64,000 nucleotides of DNA from Tubulanus polymorphus. Taxonomy: Eukaryota; Nemertea; Palaeonemertea; Tubulaniformes; Tubulanidae. Within the stretch, counting starts at the first letter, position 1, and every line of letters begins with the position of its first letter. Below, in pieces: positions 1 to 12,000 of the stretch. The translations under genes and the position numbers were made by a program. The stretch spans positions 22,164,001 through 22,228,000 of the forward strand of contig NC_134025.1 in the NCBI RefSeq assembly GCF_964204645.1, given 5' to 3'. The notes under the pieces are model-generated. The model was not told the DNA's origin and made no database searches. It saw only the letters and a list, made by a program, of their open reading frames with translations.

Positions 1-1
1 G

Positions 2-73
2 AAGATTGAAATAAATAGGACTAACTCTATATAGATTAAGATTGAAATAAATAGGACTAACTCTATATAGATT
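2..73. repeat. Tandem duplication of a 36-bp unit
   Basis: Two identical 36-bp copies lie back to back at 2-37 and 38-73, each beginning AAGATTGAAATAAATAGG. The array may continue beyond the left edge of the window. No gene is associated with it. Confidence 0.9.
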
Positions 74-3000
74 ATTCGATCCTTTTATATCAATATTGCG
101 TACATCCAAGCAGGTACACACCCAACACGATATCCAACACCGTGTACCGGGGCGAAGCGATATATCTCGTTTCTATGTGGTCAGGTTGAATTAGAAGGAA
201 TACGCGGCTATTTTATACGTTCAATTACTGTTGACATATCGGGTAAACTGATCGATGGACGGTCGATAAGACCAGATATGGCAAATCAATCACGTAAATA
301 TATCAATCACTCGGTAGTGCATTGACGATGGGCAATATTCATGATACATTAGCACCGATTGTTTCTTTGACATGTCAAAGGTTGGATTTTGTTTTTAAAG
401 CACGCAATGAAAAATTACACTCTTTGACTCGCGAATCGATTAAACACGAGCCCCAAAAATGCATTTTCAGATTTGTACTTTTTAGATTCGAGCGATTTCT
501 GATCAATTACAAGCGAAGCTTTTGTATTCTAGTTATACGGTCTTCTTCAACGGGCTATTTACGTGGTGTAAAAAGTGCGCGTTCATTGTTTGAATACTTC
601 ATTACGACGAGTACCGTGAGACTTTCCGATCATTACGAACACAGTTATAAACGTAGATCTCAATGTATATATACAATGTTTTTTTTTCTAATCTGTCATA
701 TCGACGGAAACCTGATCAAACCGACTTCGAATAGTAGAATTTGGCATATTACCAGCCGAATCAGACAAATGCGAGTTCTTTTTCCTTTGTAACCTCGTCA
801 ACGACAGTTAAATGAGGCCAGTGACACACAAAAATTTGTCAGCAAAATTCACTATTTGCCAATCTTCTCGTCAAGGCCATGCGCTTCGTTTAGGAGAAAA
901 GTGCGGCAACGAAGTGAAGTTACCTTAACGAGATTTACTGCATTTGATGCGCAAAATGCAAGAGGTTATCACATTGCACTTTGAGGTGCATATACGATGT
1001 ACGTATACACACAATGTACTTAAAACTTCGCTCGAATGTACGAATTCCCCCTTTAGAAACAGAGCCAAGTATATCTTTTTCACTTCAACGTCGAGAGAAC
1101 CAAATTAAAACATATTTGATACCCAATAAATATGCGTATATGCTAGTAGATAATCTTCGGGCGCTCTGCATTTCACAATGAATTCAGATATTTTTATCAA
1201 AATATGGCATGTGCAATGGTACCTCAAAATAGTTATTTCGTAATCATTTTTTCTAATTCTCGATTCTATATATTTGCACCAAGGCGTTTAACCGAAATTC
1301 ATTCGGGCAAAAGAATCATTCATTGTTCTACTATATGAATAGCAATCTCAGGAACTGATATTTCTGAAGTTCGTAGAACGCAATATTTCATATTACTTAC
1401 CTGTTAAGTAAACTAAATACTCATGACTCTAAACGTCCATTCGGTATTAATTACGACATATATATATAAAGTGTCTGTCGTCTTATCGAGGAATCGAGAC
1501 TTACCGAAATAAGTCCGTTGAGCGTAGATAATAGTCACTTCGCTTATGAACCTGTGGTTCAACATGAGGCATCTATCTACACTGATAATAATTCATATTT
1601 CCAAGTATTTCAACCCTTAACGAGTCAAGTATGTTCGAATATTATCCAATAATAACGCGCGCGTAAGTACCGTTTTAGCGTTCGGGTGCGCGTTGAAAGT
1701 GAACCCCTTTAAAAGAACGTTATCATCGGAATCAAATCGTCGGCCGATTTTTAACCTATCGACATCTGAATTAAAAAACAACAGAATCAAATCGGATCAA
1801 TGTGTATATATTGTTGTTTTGTCGGCTAGCTCCGGGATCGGAAACACCGTAACAAGCGCAGTAACAGTAATCTAGTTTTTTTTACGGTCACACTCGTGCG
1901 ATTTCACGGTGTGTTCAAGTTTTAGTCCAAATAAACACAACGATACAATGATCCGAGCAAACGATTATGTATCCGGTTTTGACACCGGTACAATCGGACC
2001 TTTGAATCTGTCACATACGGAATCTAGGCGACTGTTAAAGTTTTAATTTTTTATCAGAAAAGAAATTCTGGAAAAAAAACATGGTAAAATTGTTCGGCGC
2101 AGTTATAGACCCTACCTTTAAGATTAAATATGTATATATTCATAACAGATCTGGCTATTGAATGAGCGCACTCGAGTCTGGATTGAAAAGTCAATGGGAT
2201 ATTTTTCGTTCGGTAGAATTATATATCTATGTTCTCAAAATTGTTTTGCGAATGAAAAATTGTTTCAAAATTGAAAATTGTTTTCAGATACGTGTTATTT
2301 GTTTATTCACCATTATTCAAAGACATTATAGATATACAACAATTCACTCGTATTATAAGTAATTTTTTTGGTAATATGTTTTGGTTCATATCTTGATTTT
2401 GTAATCAACAATATGCTATGCGTACCTGTAACACGGTCGTTCAAATGTCACATCCGGCAGTAACTTCAGATACTAATGAATTCCGGTTCCGAATTCCGCT
2501 ATTGTCCTTTAATCGGAATCGGGGATTAAAAAAATCAGCCATTCAATTTGTAACTATACGCATAAGCAACAAGTATCTGAAAAAAATCGATAGAAAACAA
2601 TCCTGGGAGGTCGAGCGTCGCGAGTGTAGATACCGTCTGGACAACAGACCCTCTGGTAACGTATTTACTGATTTGTCTGAAGACACCTCGCCGATTACAC
2701 GTAAACTTATTACCCCGGTAATGGCCTGTGTACATTTTCCTTTCATATGTGGCTTATAATGGTCAGCACCGGCGATATCAATGCATGCGATATATAAATT
2801 TTATACGTCTGTAATTCTTATAACCCGTAAATACACGTGTGTGCTTAGTAATTCATTCGCTATATAAATAATAATATATATATATACACGATTGACATTC
2901 AAATTCGTATTGAATATCGCGTATGATTAAGAATGCGATTTTTCGCCTTTAACTACCTCTTAATAGTGATAATAATAATCATTATAATTGAAGGCCACCG

Positions 3001-3160
3001 GACGATAAATGATTTATGTATGGTCGTATAAACGTACTATCGAAGCAGTGGTATAACGGTTGGATAAATCTTCGAATCATAATTATGACGGGACTTAAGA
3101 GGAATCTGAAAACCACCAGATATAAGAACGATGACCGCAATTAATATCTACGTACACGGT
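74..3160. other. Stretch without a recognisable gene
   Basis: Open frames here (for example 322-792 plus and 2418-2759 plus) have no recognisable family signature, no splice-site structure and no membrane or repeat pattern, and they look like chance frames in AT-rich DNA. Short AT microsatellite runs occur near 2860-2890. I see no gene here. The segment lies downstream of the minus-strand TMEM216 gene. Confidence 0.6.
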
Positions 3161-3166
3161 TTTATT
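3161..3166 (-). terminator. Candidate poly(A) signal for TMEM216
   Basis: The minus strand reads AATAAA here, about 560 bp past the in-frame TMEM216 stop and about 160 bp past the stop of the possible alternative last exon. It is a reasonable 3' end signal but rests only on the hexamer and its position. Confidence 0.4.
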
Positions 3167-3322
3167 ATAAAAATAACTGAATAATACATAATTTACATAT
3201 ACTTAATAACATCGGTAAAAAATGAGATATATTTCTTCTTCTAAATGGATGATTGATAATATTTCTAAGGCTCGTCAGTTTTGATTAGACAGTAAGGTTC
3301 ATACTACTTCTTGGTAGCGATA

Positions 3323-3420
3323 CTACAGGACAATGACAGTGTAGCATGAAAGGACTTTCGATGCAATTCTAGTAGCTTTTCCGTCTTGCGAACGCATTTC
3401 CGGTTTAATAAGGAGCCGCC
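3323..3420 (-). CDS. Possible alternative last exon of TMEM216
   Basis: The TMEM216 exon ending at 3726 finishes in the codons GCT CGG TAA, and the same bases read as a splice donor, CG|GTAAGC. A good acceptor (pyrimidine run then TTAG) sits at 3421-3422 on the minus strand. Splicing to it would keep frame and add about 32 residues starting R-R-L-L-I-K-P-E, ending at a TAG at 3323-3325. Human TMEM216 also has alternative C-termini at about this point, which makes this plausible. The added residues match nothing I recognise, so the exon is tentative. Confidence 0.3.
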
Positions 3421-3496
3421 CTAAGAAGAAAAAATACATATGTATACAATTAATGAATACATACCCAGTACATACGAATTATTTGAAATTAAAAAC

Positions 3497-3672
3497 AAAG
3501 TGGAACTTCGCTAACGCAAATCTTGTGGACAAAAGTGAAATTGTCCCATCAAAAGGGTTTTGTGTTATCCAAATCTCAATTGATATACAGATATCTTAGC
3601 TGGGAAATTCTGAAAATCATCGTTATAAACCGGTTTTGTCTTAAGCAGAATTGTATCAACGAGGTTCAACTG
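3497..3672. repeat. Degenerate copy of the pogo-like MITE
   Basis: This stretch matches the element at 30714-30886 along its length. Shared blocks include TCTTGTGG.CAAAAGTG, TAGCTGGGA and the right end GAGGTTCAACTG followed by TA. The left terminus is eroded. It lies just downstream of the main TMEM216 stop. Confidence 0.6.
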
Positions 3673-3725
3673 TATAAATTTTGAAGGAAATTACACATTT
3701 TTTGTTAATCGATGACCACAAGCGC

Positions 3726-4818
3726 TTACCGAGCAAATGTGACAAGAGAAATGATGCCGAAAATGAGTTCCAAGCCGAGAAAAACGAATTCGATGGCGCA
3801 CAGAATGACGTCAATTCTTAATACGTAGGTCTGCCAGATGATGAGGAATACGACGCCGAGCACCGAAGGTACTAGCATTACGATCGACAAGACCACGGTG
3901 ATCATACGTTCCGTCAAATTGCCTTTTTGTCCTGAAATGATATAGTAGCAAACGAATTCCTGATTAATCATGTCAGAGTACAGTAAACTCAGGGGCGGAT
4001 CCAGGGACAGACTTTGACACGAGTCCAAAGAAATGGAAAGGGCATAAAAAGGGCAAGTTTCCGCAGAGAGCGAGTGCCAAGGCAAGACAGTGGTCTAGAA
4101 AATTTAGAAATTCCAGTACCTTTTCATACAATTTCTAGGCAGTGCAGGACATGAGAATATAAGCTGCATTTTATAATGATAATTCAGTTCATGTACAAAA
4201 TACCTTACCGAGGAATATTCTCATGGCTTCTATGATAGTCCATATTAACAGAAGAACTACTTCAGCTGGTAATACGTTTGTGGCAAAAGGCAGGATTTCA
4301 CCTGAAATATCAAATATTTTGTAACATTATCGTGCGATCTAACAGTCTCAACAAATCTCTACCTTTTCACAAAATTCCCTGACTATTCCCTGTTTTTTTT
4401 AAAGAAAACGAATTTCCCCGACTTTTCCCTGATTCCCAGGTAAGTGGCCACCCTTTTTAATGTAAAATGAACTTCTGCATCTTCCTATGATTTAAAAAGC
4501 ACAGGGATCATTCATTTATTACGTACACTTAAAATTTGAGTTTTTCTGTACGCAAAATCGGCCATTTTTCATATACATGAAGCTTTACAGTACACAATTG
4601 CACTGACCCCTCCCCCTCCCCTAATGCGTACGTAATAAATGAATGACACCAAAGTTTAAAAATAAAAATTATTACCGTTATAATTATCTACAAATATTAA
4701 GACGTTTAAATGAGATCGACTCACCTTTATAAATGAAGATAAGGATTTCGGCTATTGTGAAGAAGGCCAAATACCAAGCATTGCAAACAAGTAAGACCTG
4801 ATACGGTAGGGATGATCG
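3726..4818 (-). CDS. TMEM216: TMEM216, ciliary transition-zone protein (5' end not resolved)
   Basis: Three minus-strand exons join in frame: 4725-4818, 4209-4301 and 3726-3931, giving 130 residues plus stop against about 145-148 in human. The protein begins R-S-S-L-P-Y-Q-V-L-L and aligns with human TMEM216 after its short basic N-terminus. Four hydrophobic helices follow. The linker G-Q-K-G-N-L and the block Q-T-Y-V-L-R in the last exon are TMEM216 signatures and separate it from TMEM17 and TMEM80. Known role: tetraspan component of the transition-zone (MKS/tectonic) module that gates ciliary membrane proteins; human mutations cause Joubert and Meckel syndromes. The first exon here has a strong branch-point and acceptor (CTAAC..TTCAG), so at least one upstream coding exon with about 10-15 residues is missing from the model. 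The gene is divergent from SND1. TMEM138, its neighbour in vertebrates, is not seen in the window. Confidence 0.88.
4378..4447 (-). repeat. Dispersed repeat fragment (CCCTGA-rich)
   Basis: TTCCCTGACTATTCCCTG and related TTTTCCCTGATTCCC units end next to GTGGCCACCC. The same wording, in the opposite orientation, recurs near 8829-8935 and at 16211-16480. It is probably an internal fragment of a hAT-like short element with CAGGG-type ends. It lies in the TMEM216 intron. Confidence 0.45.
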
Positions 4819-5388
4819 CTGAATAGTTAGTTAAGGAAGGTGAGAAGGGACTAATAGGGATGTGTTCAAAAGTTTTGTGAGAAATATATATCCCCAAAAA
4901 ATCGATGTCAGACAAAAAAATAAGACTTTAGCAGTTGGTGACCGTATCATTAGTGTTAACTTTAATCAGAAAAAACTTATGGCTTGTGAAAATATGCAAT
5001 GAAAACCTTATATTGGACAAAACTTTGAGCAAAAAAATTGAAATGTTGATAAAAAAGGATACAATAACTTGTGATTTTCCTGCAATATAAAAATGAATGC
5101 ATTTAATAAAACAATAACATGTACTTTGATCTGGCCCGCTGGCCAACCCGCAAAAGCAAATAGACCGTACGCTAGCGCCAATCAAACTATGTGGCAAAAT
5201 TGAGAACTGAAAGAGCACTATCCAGTCGTACTTTGACGATTTATTACACTAATCTACACCATATCTAATTTGTCCACTTCTTTAAATTCATACGAAATTG
5301 TCCTTTCAGAGATATTACGCAAATCAAGAGCGTTTTAAGTCACAAACAACGTGTTAAATACTGTTTATCGTTAAAAAATTAGGCAAAC

Positions 5389-5407
5389 CTGACTTAGCAC
5401 CAGCCAT
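5389..5407 (-). CDS. Candidate first coding exon of TMEM216 (doubtful)
   Basis: On the minus strand CAAG-ATG-GCT-GGT-GCT-AAG-TCA-G is followed by GTTTGC, giving Met-Ala-Gly-Ala-Lys-Ser in a good start context at the right distance upstream. The donor is weak, and its phase (one base into the codon) does not fit the next recognised exon, which starts in phase 0. Either a further small exon lies between or this is not the start. It is listed only as the best candidate seen. Confidence 0.2.
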
Positions 5408-6067
5408 CTTGGAATTTGAAGCCCGGGATTAATGTTTACGTTAGTAACGCGGGTTTAGGAAATCTCAAATAAGCCTAATTTATTTTTCAATAATCTAACA
5501 CAACATTCAATGATGATAAACAAAAAATATTCTATCGATGCGCTTAAATTTGATTCTAATTTTGAAAATTTTGAATTTCAAAACTAGGTCAAGATCAGTT
5601 CGACGACCACATAGAATTATTGAAAACTTGTGTGAATGACCTAAGTTTTTTTATTTTCTTAATTAATCCTGATAATTTAATGTTTCTCTAATGTTCGTAT
5701 CAACCAATCGAATGATGCATGTTAATTTCCTCCGCCATGATAGATTTAGCCACATCATCAAAACACTCGACCCACGTGTCAAGACTCGTTCAGAACTTTA
5801 TTTCTAAATAAGAAATTTAAAAACTTAAATAGAATCCTAAAATTTTCACCAAATAATAATAAAAATGCATCTTAGCCACGTTGTAATTTAAAAAACTGCG
5901 TTAATATCTCGCAAATGCTAAAAACGCATCGAAAATCGCAAAGCGTTCGTATACTAGAGTAGAAACATGCACATGTACATGCTCATGTGACCGCAAACAT
6001 GCGCATGTGGCCACTGCGAAACTACATTTTACTCCCTCTTTCGGTCTGCCATTGTTGTTAGTGAGAG
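5408..6067. promoter_or_regulatory. Divergent promoter interval of TMEM216 and SND1
   Basis: About 1.25 kb separates the first recognised TMEM216 exon (minus, ending 4818) from the SND1 start codon (plus, 6068), so both promoters must lie here. The 130 bases before SND1 are GC-richer, with repeated CATG/GCGCATG words near 5967-6012. I see no convincing TATA box close to the SND1 start. The remaining sequence, 4819-5388, is AT-rich with no other recognised feature. Confidence 0.5.
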
Positions 6068-9000
6068 ATGTCGTCTTCGGAACAGTCGGGAAAAGTATTT
6101 CGGGGCATCGTTAAACAGGTAATTATTAACTTAAAATGATGTACATTTATCCCACTCATGAGGGGAATAGCTGTAGCCAATTTATCGATAAATCGGTAGC
6201 GTTTTTACGCGTGAAAAAATGTTCCGTATGGGCGACGTGACGTACCGTGTCGTGTCCGTGTTTGTTGGTTGTTGGTATTGAATTGTGTACTGCTCTACTA
6301 CTACAACAGTACATGTACAGTACATCAGGCCCTACGGCTACTGTGCTTGCGCCTCAAAGCTTAAAATGATCACAGGGGCATGTATCAAAGAACTGTAAAA
6401 ACGATCTGTTAATCCGGTTTAATTTTTTTATGAAAAAATAACTTGCAAATTATTTTACAGACTACAGGTCCTCAGCTCAGGTTAGGCCTTATATGCTAGA
6501 TTATCGTTTATACAGTACCCGCAACTCTCTGATACGAGCCGCAGTGAAAATGATAGTCTAAATCATAGGCGTTGCCAGAAGGAATCTGCGCAGTAGCGAC
6601 CGACCCCACTTAAAATTAAATTTGAATTCCTCTAATTTTATGAAGTTTCAATTTTTTCATGCACTTTCGTCGAGATAAGAGCCTTAAAAAGTGGTTAAGA
6701 CGCTTGGAAAGTGCATCTGGCGCCTGATTTTCTTGGGGGTGAATTTTCCAAATTTTCTTGGAACTCCGAAACCCCGGCTCTGGGGATCAGTACACTCCTT
6801 TGGCGAGCGTATTCCAGTTATCGCGGATTTCGACCTCCCCGTGGTGACGCCCTTGTAAAATTGATCACTCGTAAAGAATTACAATTTCTGACTCGTGTAT
6901 CTATTCATTTTCAGGTGCTCTCCGGTGATTCGATCATCATCCGGGAGCAACCTAAAGGTGGACCGCCTCCCGAAATGAACTTGTGCTTGTCGAATGTAAC
7001 CGCACCAAAATTGGCGAGACGCGCGAACCCTAACATCGAAGGGGCGCAAGAAACGACAGATGAGGTAAAATATGATCTGTTCCCTGGAATGCCACTGTGG
7101 CATGTAAAGATTCGCCCTGTCTGCTAGAGGCTTAGTCATTTCTGATTTCTAAGGGTCTAACCGATGAAACTGCTGTTGAACACTGCAGAGAGAAGTCAGT
7201 CACTCAAAAGTTGGCGGGAGTTTGTACGTGTACTCAAGGCGAAGGTGGACAAACGTGCTGCAATTTCAAAAAGTCACTAGAAGGCATACCAACCTTTTAG
7301 CGACTACTGCCGCCCTGTACAGACAATAATCAGTATGGGAGCCTCAAAATCCAGTTCAAAAAATAAGATTAACAAATTAGTTTTGACTATTAGGCCTAGG
7401 CTTTGTCAATTTTATTATTTGATTGTGGATAGGCCCTAGCCATTGCTGTAGATTATGGATAGGCCCTAGCTATTGTTGCAGGTTCTCCAGGTGAATGAAT
7501 TGAAATATTGTTGATCTTAATGTACTCACGACAGTCATTTATAATGAGAATGTTCATATTTTTGTCTACCTATTGTATTCATATGTAGTCACAGCTTGCG
7601 TGAACTGTCCAGATGACCAGCTGTGTATACCTGATTCAATTAATCATCCTCAGCAATGCTAGTTGCTGAGGCCATTCACAAAGGATTTTCGACTTATTGG
7701 AAGAGATGTTTAAAAATTATCAATTTTCCTAACTCACCTGGGATTCGTTAAGGGCATTTAAAAAGCTGAAAATTGGAAAAAAAACCTTTTTCCAGGTTGG
7801 GCAATATGCACTGGGCTTGGAAGTGAATAGCTTCAAAGTGACAGTGAATTTTAATCAACGGTGCACCTTTGAACCCAGTTTTCAATTTTTGGTTAGATTT
7901 TAGTTGATAGATTAGTTACAAACCTTAACTACAGAGTCAAATAAAACTTTTGAACCGAGTCCTGGGTCAAGTTTCAATGAAAAGGTTCAACTTGTCAAAT
8001 TTTTGGTTTATTTCCTATCAGTTACTTCATGTTTCATTGAGGACAACCGAACCATTTTATGCTCAAACTTTTTCCTGAAACGGGACCCTGTAAAGCGTTA
8101 CGATGAATCAGTGTGAAGAAAATAATTTGAAAACTAGACTATGATTTCGCTTTTGTTTCAGCCTTTCGCCTGGGAAGCACGCGAGTTCTTAAGAAAAAAG
8201 CTAATCGGAAAAGAAATCACATTCATTGAAGAATATTCTCCCCCATCCGCCGGTAGAAAATACGGATTCGTATTCGTCGGAAGAGGTTTGTTTTTATAGC
8301 CCCAATTTCGTGGTTCTGCAAATGCTCGAATTGTCTATCATCAAATGAATATGTTCTCTTTTATAGACCCTACTGTAGATGAAAATATCACGGAATCGAT
8401 TGTTGCCGAAGGTTTAGTAGAAGTTCGCAGAGCTGGAATCCGCGCTACGGAGTAAGTATTACTGATTTGATTGTAGTTTTACTAAAATGGATCCAATTTA
8501 TTCGAGTCATATGAGACCAATTAGCCTAGATGAATACATTTATGTAGATTTATAGGTAAAGGTCAATTATAATTTGATTTAGAGGGCGGTCGTTGTTTGC
8601 ATATCACAGCTTGCTTGTAGCTTGTGATGTATCACAACATCTTAGCTTAGTCCAGCCTTGTTTAGAAGATCAGGGTGGAAATGCGCATGTCTTTCGACAT
8701 AGAAATTATCATCTTAACATATGAATTGATGAAATCATAAGGAGCCTGTCAATTTTCATTGTGGGTGTCCCTTCGAGTTTGCGTAGACTACAAGTTTTTG
8801 TGATATCACATGCCAGGTGGTGTCTCAACATGAGAAATTGAAAGAGAATCAGGGAATCTTGGATTTCTTTTGGGAAAATCAGGGGATTCTGACTTGTTCT
8901 CTTGAAAATCAGGGAAGTCAGGAAATTTTTGGTGTATTGGTGTTCTTGCCAGTGATGAGTGGACTTAAAGAACCTTTTGATCAAGAAACAGTCCCCACAA

Positions 9001-12000
9001 TCCATTGATTCAATCAGAAAAATTTTGGTCAAGGTTCAGGGGAATTTTGGCTTCCCTGATTAAGTTAGTAAGAACCCATGATTTTTAATGAAGCTTTATA
9101 TAAGCATAGAACTCAAGAGGGGCTGGGCACAAAACAAGGTCATGTTGTCTCAATGTTGTCTTTATTTTGTATGTTGCGTTTAGTGAAAAACAACAGAGAT
9201 TGGTTCAGTTAGAAGATGCCGCAAAAGAGGCGGGCAAAGGAAAATGGGCAACTGGAACTGGTTCAACGAATGTACGTAATGTTGTATGGAACTTGGAGAA
9301 TCCTCGATTCTTTGTTGATTTGTTCAAAGGAAAGCCAGTTGATGGTGAGTGCCAAAATCATAATCTGTTTGATTCAACGTAGCTTGTCTAAATGAAATTA
9401 TGTTGTAACTTGTATCATATATTGCGGATATTTTTGAATTTTAGCTATAATTGAGCACGTTAGAGATGGTTGCACTGTGAGAGCTTTTGTGCTGCCTTCT
9501 TTCCACTACATCACCGTTATGTTGTCAGGAATCAAGGTATGTGTAACTGTTCTTTTTATGCCAAATTCTGTAAGGAAATACACACTTGGATTGCCCTAGT
9601 ACAGTTAAGACAAGATGCTGGAGGACCATGTACCCGGTATGGTTGCTACTCATTGTGTTTTACGAACAGACACACATTACTTGAATGAAAATACATCTTG
9701 TTAGATGTCTACATTATTAGACACTTCAACTCACATTTTTGGTAACCGTAGTTGAATAGTACTATGGTGTAGGCTATAATTTATAATCCTCTCAAAGGTT
9801 TTTAACCTGAATGCATGAATACTACCTTCATGAACAACAAATGTATGTTCTTTACAGTCAACTTGAGATATATGGTCCACATTGGTGATTGTGGATTTTA
9901 GGGGTATGAGAGTATGGCCGTCTATCGGGGGTTCATTTTAACCTTTTTTCTAAGAAAAATCTTGGCATTATGGTGCGCTTACCAGGGATCGTCTGTATTA
10001 GTGGTGTCTGAACTGTCCAGATTAAGTAGATTTCGGGGCTTCTTTCATTTTTCAGTGTCCAATGTTCAATAATCGCAATAACGAATCTAAACCCGATGAG
10101 TTCGCCGAAGAAGCGAAGTTCTTTACCGAATCGCGTTTGTTGCAAAGGGAAGTACAGATCGTCCTTGAGGGAGTTTCGAATCAGAACCTTCTCGGCACCG
10201 TTTTACATCCAGTAAGTAATGAACACATTCATCCTTTCAGTGCGTAAATACTGCTGTGGGATGCATGAATTGGTGATGAACTTTGCTAGTACAACGCATC
10301 GTGGTGTATTGACGTAATTAGTTGATATCTCTTGATGAAACATGGCAATACTTGTCAAACATGTCGAAATAAAAGTAACTCATGACATGCTGCATCGTGT
10401 TGTAGATGCTATTGAGCAATATGCCTGTTATACAGGCCACTTGGGTGGAATTTTTCAAAATCTTTGAATTATCTCTAGCACTATAAAATAACAATTAGCA
10501 CTGAAAGGTTTAAGCTGTTGCAGCAGTAGTGAAAGAATTAAGTGTCCAACAGAACAAGTTTTCTCAGAAAAGGTTAATTGCTTGTAAAAGGCGTTGTCAT
10601 ATGAACAAACAATTGTTCCTTTACAGAATGGAAACATTGCTGAGATTCTGCTGAAAGAAGGATTCGCTCGTTGTGTCGATTGGAGTATGGGAGTCATCGC
10701 GAACGCGGATGTGCGCGAAAAATTACGAGCCGCTGAAAAGTAAGCGGAAATCCACTATCCTATAACTTTACAACCCTGCTTAATCCAGTAGTAACGTGCA
10801 CGTTATATACAATCATTCCAATTGTACTTCGGTACTACCGATATTCCTTTACAGAATTGATTTCTCATAAATCAGATATATCGGTATTGACATTGGTCCT
10901 GCGTGATCTGGATTGAGATGGTTTGAGCTGTATAGAAATCGTAATATCTTGACGTTGATCGATGCGCCAAATGCTGATTAAAATTCCAATTTACAGGCTA
11001 GCAAGAGATAATAAGAAGCGCGTTTGGAAAGACTATAAACCATCTGCTGCGGCTATTGAAGTAAAAGACAAATCATTTACTGCGAAGGTAATTGAAAAAA
11101 AATCTATTGGTGATCATTTCACTGTAGACACTAGTGTGATGCTGGATAGGCAAGTAATTACCGGGTATAGCGTTCAACTGCCAGATCCTTGGTTTGAACC
11201 CTCTGCATAAGTGTTCCCAGGCAAGACATTCATTCTCGTCGCCTCTATCCACCCAGGAGCAATTCAATCTGAGTCCTTAGTAGCAACTGTATTGTTTTAA
11301 ACTCCCCAGGGAGAGATAGATGACTGATTCAGCTAGATATATGTATATGGCTGTGCGTGTATATAGTCTAGGGGCCAAAAAACCTAAGAATAAGTGCATT
11401 TGAACTGTATTTTTCTTGGGCCGTCTATATGAACATAAAAATTGATTACCAGTATTATTATTAACGAATAAGGGGCTAGTCATAATTTTGTATCAATTGT
11501 ATATGCAGGTAGTTGAAGTGGTCAACGGCGATGCTTTGGTCGTAAAACAGGACACCGGATTCAAGAAAATATTCCTCGCTAGCGTGCGCCCGCCGCGCAT
11601 GTCCGATACGCCGGACGCCGAGAAAAAGGAAAGCGGTAAACAGGGCCGCACGAGGCCGCTATACGACGTGCCGTACATGTTCGAGGCGCGCGAATTCCTG
11701 CGCAAGAAACTGATCGGAAAGAAAGTTCAAGTTCAAGTTGATTATATTCAACCAGCTTCGCAGGGTTATCCCGAGAAAACGTGCTGCACTGTCTCTATCC
11801 GAGGACTGTACGTATATTTATAATCTGTTCAATATATATGTTATTATTAATATTATTATTATTATTAGCATTACTATTGTTATCATTACCACCAATCTTC
11901 TTTTTTTTACTCTAGGGGGCCTGAACGTCTTAGTGATTGTACAGCCTTTAAGGCTCTGTTCAGGTCCCTCATCATCAATCTACTTATTTGTTATACATTT

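Noticed and set aside
4928-5218. Hydrophobic minus-strand frame upstream of TMEM216
   Set aside because: It is not joined by sensible splice sites to TMEM216 exons and lacks any family signature. Its AT-rich composition explains the Phe/Ile/Cys content.
6711-7139. Longer frames covering the second SND1 exon
   Set aside because: Only 6915-7064 matches SND1. The upstream part precedes a clear TTTTCAG acceptor and the downstream part follows the GTAAAA donor.
8709-9032. Frames on both strands containing repeated E-N-Q-G units
   Set aside because: The units come from a dispersed repeat (also at 4378-4447 and 16211-16480) inside an SND1 intron, not from a protein.
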